Positions 44,307-53,922 of a stretch of DNA of 64,000 nt are shown here, in pieces; within the stretch, counting starts at the first letter, position 1, and each line of letters starts with the position of its first letter. The stretch is from Cryobacterium sp. PAMC25264 (GTDB lineage Bacteria; Actinomycetota; Actinomycetes; Actinomycetales; Microbacteriaceae). The DNA is taken from NCBI RefSeq assembly GCF_019443325.1, contig NZ_CP080383.1, positions 744,001 to 808,000 of the forward strand. The letters run 5' to 3'. The translations under genes were made by a program, and so were the position numbers. The notes below the pieces were generated by a model that saw only the letters and a list, made by a program, of their open reading frames with translations, had not been told where the DNA came from and did no database searches.

Positions 44307-46626
44307 TGACCACCACCGTTTCCGCATTCCCCACCGGGACGATCCTCGGCTACCCGAGAATCGGGCGTCGTCGCGAACTCAAGAAGGCCGTCGAAGCGTT
44401 CTGGGCCGGCCGGATCGACGCCGATGAGCTCGAGGCCGCCGCCGCGGCGCTCCGCAAGACCACCCGGGACCGGCTCGTCGGCCTGGGCCTGGGCCGCACC
44501 GACTCGTCGATCCCGGAGAGCTTCTCGTTTTACGACCAGGTGCTGGATGCGGCGGTCACCGTCGGCGCCATTCCCGACCGGTTCGCGGACCTCGTCGACG
44601 CCGACGGCCACCTCGATCTGGCCGGTTACTTCACCCTGGCGCGCGGCGCCGGAGAGAACCTGCCGCTGGAGATGACCAAGTGGTTCGACTCGAACTACCA
44701 CTACCTGGTGCCGGAGATCGGCCCGGAGACCACCTTCTCCCTCGCCAGCGACCGCATCGTGCGCGAGTTCGAGGAGGCCGTCGCCTCAGGATTCCTCACC
44801 CGCCCGGTCATCGTCGGCCCGGTCACCTTCCTACTCCTCGCCAAACCGTCGAGCGACGCTCCGGCCGGGTTCCACCCGCTCGACCGCCTGGACGACCTGC
44901 TGCCCGTCTACGCCACCCTGATCGAACGCCTGGCGACCTCCGGCGCCCAGTGGGTACAGCTGGACGAGCCTGGTCTCGTCAGCGAGAGCATCGACATCCC
45001 GCGGGACGCCGCCCTGGCCGCCCTCGCACGGGCCTACGCGGTGCTCGGCGCCGTCCAGAACCGGCCCGGCCTGTTCGTGGCAGCGCCGTACGGCAGCCTG
45101 GATGACGCGCTGCCCGTGTTGGCCGCCTCCGCGGTCGAGGCCATCGGGCTCGATCTTGTTCGTGGCACGGTTCCCACCAGCGCGGCCGGGCTGGGCGATA
45201 GCGTCCTCGTCGCCGGCGTGATCGACGGCCACAACATCTGGCGCGGCGACCTCGCGGCGGCCTTCGAGACCGTCGGTCGGCTCAGCGCGCTGAGCGACAA
45301 GATCGCCGTCTCCAGCTCGACCTCCCTGCTGCACCTGCCGCACGACGTGACCGACGAGACCAAGCTCGGCGCGGACCTTCCCGGTTGGCTCGCCTTCGCC
45401 GACCAGAAGATCGGCCAGGTCGCGACCCTCGCCCGCGGCCTCACCGAGGGCCGGGCGGCCATCCAGGCCGACCTTGATGCGGCCACGGCTTCTCTCGCCG
45501 CACGCCGGGTGTCACCGGGGGCACGCGACGGCGCCGTACGCGCCCGGCTTCAGTCGCTCACCCCGGCCGACTTCAGCCGCGGCGACTACGAGACCCGGGT
45601 CGCCGCACAGGAGGCCGTCCTCGACCTGCCGCCGCTGCCGACCACGACGATCGGGTCGTTCCCCCAGACCGGGGAGATCCGCCGCGCCCGCGCCCGCCTG
45701 GTCTCCGGTGAGCTCGCCCCCGCCGATTACCAGGAGCTCATGCGCGCCGAGATCGGCAGGGTCGTGCAGCTGCAGGAAGACCTCGGCCTGGACGTGCTCG
45801 TGCACGGCGAACCCGAACGCAACGACATGGTCCAGTACTTCGCCGAGAACCTCGACGGCTTCACCGTCACCGAAAACGGTTGGGTGCAGTCCTACGGCAG
45901 CCGGTGTACCCGCCCGTCGATCCTCTGGGGCGACGTGTCCCGCCCGGCGCCGATCACGGTGGAGTGGTCACGCTACACGCAGAGCCTCACCGACAAGCCG
46001 GTGAAGGGGATGCTCACCGGGCCGGTCACCATCCTGGCCTGGTCGTTCGTGCGCGACGACCAGCCGCTGGGGAGACCGCCCGCCAGGTGGCGCTGGCGTT
46101 GCGCGACGAGATAGGCGATCTGGAGGCCGCGGGCATCCAGGTGGTGCAGGTCGACGAGCCCGCCCTCCGGGAACTGCTGCCGCTGAAGAAGAAGGACCAC
46201 GCCGACTACCTGGACTGGTCGGTGGGCTCGTTCCGGCTCGCCACGGCCGGTGTCGCCGACGCGACGCAGATCCACACCCACCTCTGCTACTCCGAATTCG
46301 GCGTCGTCATCGACGCCATCCGAAACCTGGATGCCGACGTGACCAGCATCGAGGCGGCGCGCTCGAAGATGGAGGTCGTGGCGGACCTCCAGACCAGCGG
46401 CTTCGACCACGGAATCGGCCCGGGCGTCTACGACATCCACTCGCCGCGGGTTCCCGGAGTGGCGGAGATCACCGAGCTGCTCGAGCGGGCCCTCGAATCG
46501 ATCCCCGCCCGCCAGGTCTGGGTGAACCCCGACTGCGGGTTGAAGACCCGTGGGTACAAGGAGACCGTCGAGTCGCTCCGCAATATCGTCGACGCCACCC
46601 GCGCCGTGCGCGCGACGCTGGTCTGA
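44306..46626 (+). CDS. metE: Cobalamin-independent methionine synthase, with an apparent 1-base frameshift
   Basis: Transfers a methyl group from 5-methyl-THF (polyglutamate) to homocysteine. N-terminal half: [20 protein letters not shown]-terminal half: [20 protein letters not shown]. The zinc ligands, in [10 protein letters not shown] and [12 protein letters not shown], lie after a break. The first frame ends in nonsense after DDQPLG near 46069, while the frame one base back resumes [20 protein letters not shown] and runs to 46626. One base lost from the GGGG near 46069-46073 (expected GGCGAGACC) explains it. Restored length is about 773 residues, normal for MetE. Coupled to metF. Confidence 0.9.
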
Positions 46627-46656
46627 TCCGGCAGCGCACCCGGCCCACCGAACACG

Positions 46657-46692
46657 AACAGGCCCGGCTCCCCGAGGGGAGCCGGGCCTGTT
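46657..46692. terminator. Bidirectional terminator between metE and lexA
   Basis: AACAGGCCCGGCTCCCC (46657-46673) pairs perfectly with 46676-46692 and is followed by T's on the plus side. It lies between two convergent stops and serves both. Confidence 0.88.
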
Positions 46693-46708
46693 TCTGACAG
46701 GGAAGCTG

Positions 46709-47409
46709 CTAGACCGACCGGAGCACGGCGACGACCTTGCCGAGAACCTCGGCGTAGTCACCCAGAATGGGCTCGAAGTTGGTGTTGCGGGCAGCAGCCA
46801 GGTGTGGCCGTCGCGCTGGCGGAACACCTTGACGGTGGCCTCACCGTCGAGCATCGCTGCGACGATCTCGCCGTTCTCGGCTGTCTTCTGCTGGCGGATG
46901 ACCACCCAGTCGCCATCGCAGATCGCGGCGTCGATCATCGACTCACCGACCACCTTGAGCATGAACAGTTCGCCCTTGCCCACCAACTGGCGGGGGAGCG
47001 GGAAGATCTCGTCGATCTGCTGGTCGGCCATGATCGGGATGCCGGCGGCGATGCGTCCGACGAGCGGCACCATCGCCGCGTCACCGACCTGGATGCCGGC
47101 CTGATAGTCATCCGGCGCTCCGGGGACGACGTCGTCGCCGGACTGCGGCACCTCGATGAGCACCTCGAGCGCGCGCGGCCGGTTCGGGTCGCGGCGCAGG
47201 TACCCACTCAGCTGCAGCTGGTGGAGCTGGTGCGTCACGCTCGACAGTGAAGAGAGGCCCACGGCGTCGCCGATCTCCCGCATGCTCGGCGGATACCCGC
47301 GGTCACGCACCGAGCGCTGGATGACGTCCATGACGGCGCGCTGTTTGTCGCTCAGGGTCTTGCGGCGCCGCGTGGTGCCCTTGTCCCGAGGTGTGCTCTG
47401 CTGTGCCAC
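46709..47409 (-). CDS. lexA: SOS repressor LexA, with an apparent 1-base frameshift
   Basis: Repressor of the DNA damage response. The N-terminal winged helix includes [20 protein letters not shown]. The self-cleavage site is A122-G123 ([10 protein letters not shown]), with catalytic S157 (GESMID) and K194 (EATVKVF). The frame from GTG 47409 turns to nonsense after HTWLLP near 46791; one G missing from the GGG at 46789-46791 restores [20 protein letters not shown] and the stop at 46709. All catalytic residues are before the break. GTG 47409 is preceded by GAGGAGCG. It is divergent from the LysM gene, a pairing in which the partner is usually an SOS division inhibitor. Confidence 0.92.
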
Positions 47410-47671
47410 GTTGTCGCTCCTCTGCTTGGTCTGGCGGTGAGTAGGTCTGGCTGGTGAGGACGGTCGGCCGGTGATGCCGGCTGGCCGGTAGGTCTACCCG
47501 GCTGATGATTCCGGCCGGCGATCTGCTGCTGCAAAGGCCTGCTGGAGCCAATGTCGGAGGTGTCTGTTTGAGTACAGCTACCCAATCGAAACTGTAGCCA
47601 AACAGCGACGGTTTCTAGACATGCATTCGAGTGTGTTGCCGAATCCGTCTATATATTATCCGCAAACAGGG

Positions 47672-47700
47672 TTGATTGTTCGAACATTCGAAGTTATATT
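47672..47700 (+). promoter_or_regulatory. Promoter of the LysM gene with embedded LexA-like site
   Basis: TTGATT (-35, 47672-47677) and TATATT (-10, 47695-47700) are 17 bases apart, the best-matched promoter in the window. The spacer contains TTCGAACATTCGAA (47679-47692). Read on the minus strand it equals the LexA consensus with the four central bases missing (TCGAA then TGTTCGA). The lexA promoter on the other strand overlaps: GATAAT-like boxes lie near 47655-47660. The rest of the 355-base gap is the lexA leader, rich in GCCGG/CCGGC stems, with no gene. Confidence 0.7.
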
Positions 47701-47713
47701 CGGAACATAGATT

Positions 47714-47747
47714 CGCATCCGGCCCTCCCGGCCGAGGGCCGGATGCG
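47714..47747 (+). promoter_or_regulatory. Perfect 5' hairpin in the LysM mRNA
   Basis: CGCATCCGGCCCTC (47714-47727) pairs exactly with 47734-47747 around the loop CCGGCC. With a start point near 47707 this would form the very 5' end of the transcript and is followed directly by AGGAGGT and the ATG at 47765. Confidence 0.75.
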
Positions 47748-47764
47748 TTACCAGGAGGTCTGAC

Positions 47765-48205
47765 ATGAGCGCAGCATACGCACTAAAGCCCGGTTCGGGT
47801 GCCGGAGGTTCGAACACTTCTCGCCCGAACGCCCCACGGCTGAGCATCGTCGGCGACAGCCGCGAGCACGCCACCCCGGTCGCATCCGCCCCGCGCACCC
47901 ACCTGCGGCTCACCCGCCGCGGCCGGATCGTCTTCACCACCCTCGCGGCACTGCCGCTGGTGCTCGGTTCCATCGTCGTCGCCGTCAACGGCGGCGTCGC
48001 TGCCGCAGAGGGCACGACCGGAGTCGGAGCGGCGGCGTTCGACTACGTCACCATCGAATCCGGGCAGTCGCTCTGGCAGCTGGCCGAGTCCATCGCCCCC
48101 ACCCAGGACCCCCGCGACGTGATCGCCGACATCGTCAACCTCAACCAGCTCCCCTCCGACGCCGTGCAGCCCGGCCAGCGCCTCGCCCTCCCCGCCGGCT
48201 ACTGA
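47765..48205 (+). CDS. LysM-domain membrane protein divergent from lexA (YneA/DivS-like position)
   Basis: A 146-residue protein. The first 50 residues are basic and probably cytoplasmic; one transmembrane helix (about residues 56-78, VFTTLAALPLVLGSIVVAV) follows; then a LysM domain (YVTIESGQSLWQLAESIA to ALPAGY) that would bind peptidoglycan outside. Position opposite lexA and this layout match SOS-induced cell division inhibitors such as YneA and, by position, DivS. The promoter has a LexA-like operator. Function as a division inhibitor is inferred. Confidence 0.8.
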   Translation: MSAAYALKPGSGAGGSNTSRPNAPRLSIVGDSREHATPVASAPRTHLRLTRRGRIVFTTLAALPLVLGSIVVAVNGGVAAAEGTTGVGAAAFDYVTIESGQSLWQLAESIAPTQDPRDVIADIVNLNQLPSDAVQPGQRLALPAGY

Positions 48206-48265
48206 GCCGACACCTTCCGGCAGCCGCCGGGAGAGGGCACCCGCGGCGCAACTAAGCTTGTTCGG

Positions 48266-49351
48266 GTGACCAGCCTCGACGACCTGCCCCTGCGCGCCAA
48301 CCTCCGCGGACAAATCCCTTACGGTGCACCGCAGCTGCACGTACCGGTGGCGCTGAACGTGAACGAGAATACCCACCCGATTCCGCTGGCTGTTGCCGCG
48401 GACATCGCCCAGGCCCTAGCCGACGCGATCCTCACCGTGAACCGCTACCCAGACCGGGAGTTCACCCAGCTGCGCGACGACCTCGCCGGCTACCTCGGCC
48501 ACGGCCTCACCCGCGACAACGTCTGGGCCGCCAACGGTTCCAATGAGGTGCTGCAGCAGGTGCTGCAGGCCTTCGGCGGGCCGGGCCGGTCCCTGCTCGG
48601 CTTCGCGCCGACCTATTCGATGTACTCGATCCTCGCCTCCGGCACCGATACCCGCTGGATTGCCGGCGGCCGGGACGCCGACTACGAGTTGTCCCCGGAG
48701 ACCGCCGCCCGCTGGGTGCGCGAGACCTCGCCCGACATCGTGTTCCTCTGCTCCCCGAACAACCCCACCGGCACACCCCTGTCTCTGGCCACGATCGAAG
48801 CGGTCTACGACGCCACCGACGGCATCGTCGTGGTCGACGAGGCCTACGCCGAATTCGCCCCCGCCGGCACCGAGAGTGCGCTCAGCCTGCTGCCCGGGCG
48901 TACCCGCCTGCTCGTCTCCCGCACCATGAGCAAGGCCTTCGCCTTCGCGGGGGTGCGCCTGGGCTACCTCGCCGCCGACCCTGCCGTCACGGATGCTCTC
49001 CGCCTGGTGCGCCTGCCGTACCACCTGTCCGCACTCACCCAGGCGGCGGCCGTGGCCGCGCTCGCCCACACCGACGAGATGCTCGCCATGGTCGATGACA
49101 TCCGGGTGCAACGCGACCGCCTGGTGACCGAACTCAGTGCCCTCGGCTTCAGCCCGCTCCGCAGCGGCAGCAACTTCGTGCTCTTCGGCGGGGTCGTCGA
49201 CCCGCACGCCACCTTCGAAGCCCTGCTCGCCGAGGGAATCCTCATCCGCGACGTCGGCATCCCCGGTCACCTGCGCGTATCGGCCGGCACGGAAGCCGAG
49301 ACCAGCGCCTTCCTGGCCGCCATCGCACGGCTGCGCCCGGCAGCCGAATAA
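48266..49351 (+). CDS. hisC: Histidinol-phosphate aminotransferase
   Basis: PLP enzyme of histidine synthesis, 361 residues. The Schiff-base lysine is K223 in SRTMSKAFAFAG; the substrate-phosphate arginine lies in GVRLGYLAAD. N-terminal YGAPQLHVPVALNVNENTHP is typical. The GTG start at 48266 is preceded by TAAGCT (48253-48258) at seven bases with no Shine-Dalgarno. hisB starts nine bases after the stop, but with its own -10 box overlapping the hisC stop codon. Confidence 0.95.
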   Translation: MTSLDDLPLRANLRGQIPYGAPQLHVPVALNVNENTHPIPLAVAADIAQALADAILTVNRYPDREFTQLRDDLAGYLGHGLTRDNVWAANGSNEVLQQVLQAFGGPGRSLLGFAPTYSMYSILASGTDTRWIAGGRDADYELSPETAARWVRETSPDIVFLCSPNNPTGTPLSLATIEAVYDATDGIVVVDEAYAEFAPAGTESALSLLPGRTRLLVSRTMSKAFAFAGVRLGYLAADPAVTDALRLVRLPYHLSALTQAAAVAALAHTDEMLAMVDDIRVQRDRLVTELSALGFSPLRSGSNFVLFGGVVDPHATFEALLAEGILIRDVGIPGHLRVSAGTEAETSAFLAAIARLRPAAE

Positions 49352-49360
49352 ACTAGGCGC

Positions 49361-49978
49361 ATGACCAACGTCACGCCCTCGCCTCGCCGTGCCCACATCC
49401 AGCGCGAAACGAGTGAATCGAGCATCGACCTCTCGATCGACCTCGACGGCACCGGGGTGAGCGACATCCACACCAGCGTGCCGTTCTACGACCACCTGCT
49501 CACGGCGTTCGCGAAGCACTCGCTCACCGACCTCACCGTGCACGCCAAGGGCGACATCGAGATCGATGTGCACCACACCGTCGAGGACATCGGCATCGTT
49601 CTCGGCCAGGCCATCAAGCAGGCCCTCGGCGACAAGTCCGGCATCTCCCGGTACGGCGATGCCCTCGTGCCGCTGGACGAAGCGCTCGTGCAGGCCGTCG
49701 TCGACATCTCCGGCCGCCCCTACCTCGTGCACACTGGCGAGCCGGCCGGCTTCGAATTCCACCTCATCGGCGGCCACTTCACCGGATCCATGGTGCGCCA
49801 CGTCTTCGAGGCCATCGCCTTCAATGCCGCGCTCACCGTGCACGTCACCGTGGTCGGCGGCCGTGACCCGCACCACATCGCCGAGGCGGAGTTCAAGGCC
49901 TTCGCCCGTGCCTTCCGCCAGGCCAAGGCGTACGACGCGCTGGTCTCCGGTATCCCGTCCACCAAGGGTGCCCTATGA
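49361..49978 (+). CDS. hisB: Imidazoleglycerol-phosphate dehydratase
   Basis: Manganese enzyme of histidine synthesis, 205 residues, single-function type. Metal-binding motifs are [10 protein letters not shown] and [12 protein letters not shown]. The start at 49361 is preceded by TAAACT (49349-49354) at six bases, whose first three bases are the hisC stop. It overlaps hisH by ATGA. Confidence 0.96.
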   Translation: MTNVTPSPRRAHIQRETSESSIDLSIDLDGTGVSDIHTSVPFYDHLLTAFAKHSLTDLTVHAKGDIEIDVHHTVEDIGIVLGQAIKQALGDKSGISRYGDALVPLDEALVQAVVDISGRPYLVHTGEPAGFEFHLIGGHFTGSMVRHVFEAIAFNAALTVHVTVVGGRDPHHIAEAEFKAFARAFRQAKAYDALVSGIPSTKGAL

Positions 49979-50607
49979 CTAGCGTCGTTGTGCTCGACTA
50001 CGGCACCGGCAATGTGCACTCGGCTGTCAAGGCGCTCGAGCTGGCCGGCGCGGACGTCACCCTGACCGGTGACCGCAAGCTCGCGCTCGAGGCCGACGGC
50101 CTGCTGGTGCCCGGCGTCGGTGCGTTCAGCGCGGTGATGACGGCGCTCAACCACGCGCACGGCGGCGACATCATCGACAAGCGCCTCTCCGGCGGCCGCC
50201 CGGTGATGGGCATCTGCGTGGGCATGCAGGTCATGTTCGAACACGGCGTCGAACGGGGCATCGATTCGGAGGGCCTCGGCGAATGGCCGGGAACCGTCAC
50301 GGCGCTGCCGGCCCCGGTGCTGCCGCACATGGGCTGGAACACCGTCACGCCCGACCCCGACTCCGTGCTCTTCCACGGCCTGGAGGAGGAACGGTTCTAC
50401 TTCGTGCACTCCTACGCCGCCCAGGAGTGGACGCTCGACGTGATGCCGCCCTTCCCCGTTCCCCGTCTCACCTGGGCCACCCACGGCGCACCGTTCCTGG
50501 CCGCGGTCGAGAACGGCCCGCTCACGGCCACCCAGTTCCACCCCGAGAAGAGCGGCGACGCCGGCATCCGCCTGTTGTCGAACTGGCTCGGCACGCTGCG
50601 CGACTAG
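49975..50607 (+). CDS. hisH: Imidazole glycerol phosphate synthase, glutaminase subunit
   Basis: Class I glutamine amidotransferase, 210 residues, that feeds ammonia to HisF (not in this window). The nucleophile is C81 in [12 protein letters not shown]; the His-Glu pair lies in HPEKSGDAG. It overlaps the hisB stop and is 57 bases upstream of priA, forming a hisB-hisH-priA unit. Confidence 0.95.
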   Translation: MTSVVVLDYGTGNVHSAVKALELAGADVTLTGDRKLALEADGLLVPGVGAFSAVMTALNHAHGGDIIDKRLSGGRPVMGICVGMQVMFEHGVERGIDSEGLGEWPGTVTALPAPVLPHMGWNTVTPDPDSVLFHGLEEERFYFVHSYAAQEWTLDVMPPFPVPRLTWATHGAPFLAAVENGPLTATQFHPEKSGDAGIRLLSNWLGTLRD

Positions 50608-50664
50608 TCTTCCCACCCGCCGGCCGCCGCCTACGCGGCCGCACAATCATGAAAAGGCACCACC

Positions 50665-51411
50665 ATGAGCGAGTTCAACAAAACCCCGAAGCTGGTCCTC
50701 CTGCCGGCCGTTGACGTTTCCGACGGCAAGGCAGTGCGGCTCACCCAGGGTGAGGCCGGCACCGAGACCAACTACGGCGACCCGATGGATGCCGCGCTCG
50801 ACTGGGCCAACCAGGGCGCCGAGTGGATCCACCTCGTCGACCTCGACGCAGCGTTCGGGCGGGGTAACAACACCGGTGTGCTCAAGAAGGTCATCAAGCA
50901 GCTTCGCGGCGTGAACGTGGAACTCTCCGGCGGCATCCGCGACGACAAGTCGCTCGAGGCGGCCCTGAACACCGGCGTCAAGCGCATCAACCTCGGCACC
51001 GCCGCCCTGGAAAACCCGGAGTGGGCCGCCAGCGTGATCGCTCAGTACGGCGACGCCATCGCCGTCGGCCTCGACGTGCGCGGCACGACCCTCGCCGCCC
51101 GCGGCTGGACCAAGGACGGCGGTGACCTGTGGCAGGTGCTCGAGCGGCTCGAAGAAGCCGGCTGCACCCGCTACGTCGTCACCGACGTCACCAAGGACGG
51201 CACCCTCAAGGGACCGAACATCGACCTGCTGCGCGAGGTCATGGAGCGCACCCACCGGCCCGTGATCGCATCCGGAGGCATCGCCAGCCTGGATGACATC
51301 GCGGCGCTCCGCGAGCTCGTTCCACTGGGCCTCGAGGGCGCCATCGTGGGCAAGGCCCTGTATGCGGGCGCGTTCACGCTCGCCGAGGCGCTGGATGTCT
51401 CCGGCGCATAA
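50665..51411 (+). CDS. priA: Phosphoribosyl isomerase A (HisA/PriA)
   Basis: TIM-barrel isomerase of histidine synthesis, 248 residues. In actinobacteria this enzyme (PriA) also serves as TrpF in tryptophan synthesis; whether it does here depends on absence of trpF elsewhere. The catalytic aspartates are in [10 protein letters not shown] and [19 protein letters not shown] and [10 protein letters not shown] bind phosphate. An AAAGGCAC-type weak Shine-Dalgarno precedes the ATG. The 3' end overlaps the SseB-like gene by 17 bases. Confidence 0.94.
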   Translation: MSEFNKTPKLVLLPAVDVSDGKAVRLTQGEAGTETNYGDPMDAALDWANQGAEWIHLVDLDAAFGRGNNTGVLKKVIKQLRGVNVELSGGIRDDKSLEAALNTGVKRINLGTAALENPEWAASVIAQYGDAIAVGLDVRGTTLAARGWTKDGGDLWQVLERLEEAGCTRYVVTDVTKDGTLKGPNIDLLREVMERTHRPVIASGGIASLDDIAALRELVPLGLEGAIVGKALYAGAFTLAEALDVSGA

Positions 51412-52204
51412 CCTCGGCTCCACCGGCCGGCCGGAGGGCGGGGCGGACTCCGCCGGCCAGCCCTGGGCCGGCCGCTCGCTCGACCACGCCGAATTCGGCG
51501 ACGACGACGGCCTGGCCCCGCCGGCGCTGCTCGACGCGCTGCAGCGGTTCCGCGCCCGGGAACTGGGGGAGGAGGGCGTGATCGACGCCCTCAGGTCGGC
51601 GCGCCTGCTCATCCCGCTGGTCACGGCTCTGGGCGCCGACGACGGGCAGGCCGAGTCTGTCGGGGAGCACGGGCTGCGGATCGACAAGACCCAGGAACTC
51701 TCCATCATCACCGTGGCCGGGCCGGACGGCCGGGCCGTGCTGCCGGTGTTCTCCTCGGCCGCCGCGATGCGCCGCTGGAACACCGAGGCCAGGCCGGTTC
51801 CCGCCGATGCCGCCCGGGTGGCCCTCGCCGCCGCGCAGGAGGACACCGACCTCGTGGTGCTCGACCCCACCTCCGGCACCGAGTTCGTCGTGCGCCGGCC
51901 GGCACTCTGGGCGATCGCGCAGTCCGCACCGTGGACCCCGAGCTATGCCAGCCGCCAGGTCGCCGCCGCGTTCGAGGAGTCCATCACGACCGAGCTCGCC
52001 GCGCTGTCGGTGAGCCTGACCGCCGGGGACCCCCAGGCCCGGCTGGCCGGCCCTGAACTCATCGTGCGCCTGGAGCTCGTCGACGGCCTCAGCCGCGCCG
52101 ACCTCGACGCCACCCTGGCCCGCCTCGCCGCCCGCTGGGCCGCTGACGACGCGATCGCCACGGGCGTCGACTCCCTGCGCGTGCAACTCGTCGCCTCCGC
52201 CTGA
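51395..52204 (+). CDS. SseB-family protein
   Basis: A protein of about 269 residues with an SseB-like domain (residues about 45-150): [20 protein letters not shown] then [35 protein letters not shown] and [17 protein letters not shown]. Function of this family in actinobacteria is unknown. The ATG at 51395 overlaps the end of priA by 17 bases, so translation is coupled. In related genomes this gene is followed by DUF1844 and infC; here an IS, lhr and nei intervene. Confidence 0.85.
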   Translation: MSPAHNLGSTGRPEGGADSAGQPWAGRSLDHAEFGDDDGLAPPALLDALQRFRARELGEEGVIDALRSARLLIPLVTALGADDGQAESVGEHGLRIDKTQELSIITVAGPDGRAVLPVFSSAAAMRRWNTEARPVPADAARVALAAAQEDTDLVVLDPTSGTEFVVRRPALWAIAQSAPWTPSYASRQVAAAFEESITTELAALSVSLTAGDPQARLAGPELIVRLELVDGLSRADLDATLARLAARWAADDAIATGVDSLRVQLVASA

Positions 52205-52240
52205 CCCGTCTCGTCCCGGCCCGGTACCTGTTGCCGAAGC

Positions 52241-52256
52241 GGACAATTGCACCCGG
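52241..52256. repeat. Left half of a palindrome split by the IS element
   Basis: GGACAATTGCACCCGG (52241-52256) pairs at 14 of 16 positions with CCGGGTGCAGATGTCC (53823-53838) on the far side of the IS. GCGCACC is present on both flanks (52256-52262 and 53818-53824). Before insertion the two halves would have formed a hairpin like the one at 1341-1390. Confidence 0.6.
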
Positions 52257-52337
52257 CGCACCCTGAGTGTCAGCCTGTGGTGAGACAAATCATCGTTTCA
52301 TCACGGGCCGGCTGAGGGCGGGGAAGAGGACATCCAA

Positions 52338-52787
52338 ATGGAAATGTCAGAAGTCCAAACCCGGCTTACTCGGAAGCATCATTTCACGTCTGCTGAGCGC
52401 CTCGCGATTCTTGCGCAGTGGGAGCAGTACGCGTCGACGGGCGCGGAGATCGGCGCGAAGTCCGCGTTCTGTCGCCGAGTCGGCATCGACGTTAGGTCGC
52501 TGTCGCGGTGGAGTCAGGAGAAGCGGCAGGGCCTGCTGGTCGAGACGGAACAGCGGCAGACTAAGTACGTGTTGACGAAACAGGAACGGATCGAATTTCT
52601 GCGATTGCAGAAGGAAAACGCGATCCTCAAAGCCCAGTTGGAGCAGTCCGAGAGCGCGGTGGAAGTGTTGGGAAAAGCCTCAGAGCTCTTGTCCGCGCTG
52701 GCCAAGAGCTCACAAATCCGCACCCCGCCGCTGCCGGACGAGCCAGCGATCCCGGCCGCGTTTCGGAAGCCGAAACCCACCGAGTAG
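52338..52787 (+). CDS. IS3-family transposase OrfA
   Basis: A 149-residue DNA-binding protein. An HTH region (KHHFTSAERLAILAQWEQYA) is followed by a leucine-zipper-like coiled coil (ERIEFLRLQKENAILKAQLE). OrfB lies in the -1 frame relative to it and its frame is open back into the end of OrfA, so an OrfAB fusion by -1 frameshifting is possible. Start codon uncertain among nearby in-frame codons. Confidence 0.85.
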   Translation: MEMSEVQTRLTRKHHFTSAERLAILAQWEQYASTGAEIGAKSAFCRRVGIDVRSLSRWSQEKRQGLLVETEQRQTKYVLTKQERIEFLRLQKENAILKAQLEQSESAVEVLGKASELLSALAKSSQIRTPPLPDEPAIPAAFRKPKPTE

Positions 52788-52816
52788 CGTTCGAAACAGT
52801 CGTCGACCTGACTGCG

Positions 52817-53809
52817 GTGGGGATGCCGGTGGTGCGGGCCTGCGCGTTGGTCGGCTACTCGCGGGCATCGTTCTATCGGCACCGCAGCCCCCGCGCCCGC
52901 CTGGCCGCGCCGATCCCGCAGAAGGACCGGCACCAGCCGGCCACGCTCTCCACTGCGGAGAGCGCGCAGATCCTGGCGCTGATCAACACCCCTGAGTATG
53001 AGGGCTTCTCGATCTGCCAAGCCTTTTACCGGGCCTGGGATGCGGGTGTTTACCTGGCGTCGAAGTCTTCCTGGTACCGCGTCGCCCGCGCGGCCGGGCA
53101 GGTCCACGAGCGCCGCCGGCAGGCTGAGGGGTCGCCGAAGAAGATCCCCGAGCTGGTCGCGACCGCCCCGTCACAGGTGTGGTCCTGGGACATCACCAAG
53201 CTCAAGACCACGATCCGGGGCCGCTACTTCCACCTCTACGTGATCATGGACATCTACTCGCGTCGCGTCGTGGGCTGGCGGCTGGAGGCCTACGAGGATG
53301 GTGACCTCGCCGAAGAACTGATCCAAGAAGCGGTCACCGCGAACCACGGCGTCGCGCCGAACTCTCTGCACTCGGATAACGGTGCTGCGATGGTGAGCAC
53401 ACCGGTGTCCTTACTGCTGGAGAAACTCGGCGTCGATAAGTCCTTCTCCCGGCCCAAAGTCTCCAACGACAACCCCTACAGCGAAGCGTTATTCAAGACC
53501 GCGAAATACGATCTCGCGTTCCCTGAGATCTTCGACACGACCGATGACGCCCGCGCCTACTTCGACTGGTTCTTCCACGAATACAACCAGAACCACCGCC
53601 ACTCCGGCATCGCCTGGAACACCCCCAACGACGTTCACTACGGCCGCACCGACCGAGTGACCCGCCGCAGAAGCCAAGTCCTCAACACCGCATTCCGAAC
53701 GCATCCAGAACGCTACGCCCAACACCCCAAGCCCCCGGCCCTACCGGGCCGGGTATGCATCAACGACCCCCGCCAAAAACCCAAACCCAACCTGTCTCAA
53801 ACAGGTTGA
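52817..53809 (+). CDS. IS3-family transposase OrfB (DDE integrase)
   Basis: A 330-residue rve-type catalytic domain. The DDE residues are in WSWDITKLK, LHSDNGAAM and NPYSEALFKTAKY (about 35 residues after the second Asp). The N-terminal HTH_21-like segment (PEYEGFSICQAFYRAWDAG) fits IS3 OrfB. A GTG at 52817 can start it, but expression as an OrfAB fusion by frameshifting is likely. The C-terminus runs to two bases before the right inverted repeat end. Confidence 0.9.
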   Translation: MGMPVVRACALVGYSRASFYRHRSPRARLAAPIPQKDRHQPATLSTAESAQILALINTPEYEGFSICQAFYRAWDAGVYLASKSSWYRVARAAGQVHERRRQAEGSPKKIPELVATAPSQVWSWDITKLKTTIRGRYFHLYVIMDIYSRRVVGWRLEAYEDGDLAEELIQEAVTANHGVAPNSLHSDNGAAMVSTPVSLLLEKLGVDKSFSRPKVSNDNPYSEALFKTAKYDLAFPEIFDTTDDARAYFDWFFHEYNQNHRHSGIAWNTPNDVHYGRTDRVTRRRSQVLNTAFRTHPERYAQHPKPPALPGRVCINDPRQKPKPNLSQTG

Positions 53810-53922
53810 CAAATACCGCGCACCGGGTGCAGATGTCCGAACGGGGAACAGTTGGGGCGGCATCGGCGTATGACGGGGGCGGCATCCGGTGCGATGTCAG
53901 GGGTATCGGGGAGGATAGGGAG

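Larger units (their letters stand above)
52268..53811 (+). mobile_element. IS3-family insertion sequence
   Basis: About 1.54 kb with two overlapping-frame transposase genes. Imperfect terminal inverted repeats start TGTCAGCCTGTGGTGAGACA at 52268 and, on the other strand, TGTCAACCTGTTTGAGACA ending at 53811. Ends TG...CA fit the IS3 family. A target duplication is not certain: GCGCACC occurs on both sides but is separated from the repeats by 5-6 bases. Both reading frames look intact, so the copy may be active. Confidence 0.88.

Noticed and set aside
45973..47409. A 478-codon lexA with a long C-terminal extension
   Set aside because: The extension is antisense to metE and arises from the frameshift near 46790; the normal C-terminus is present in the next frame.
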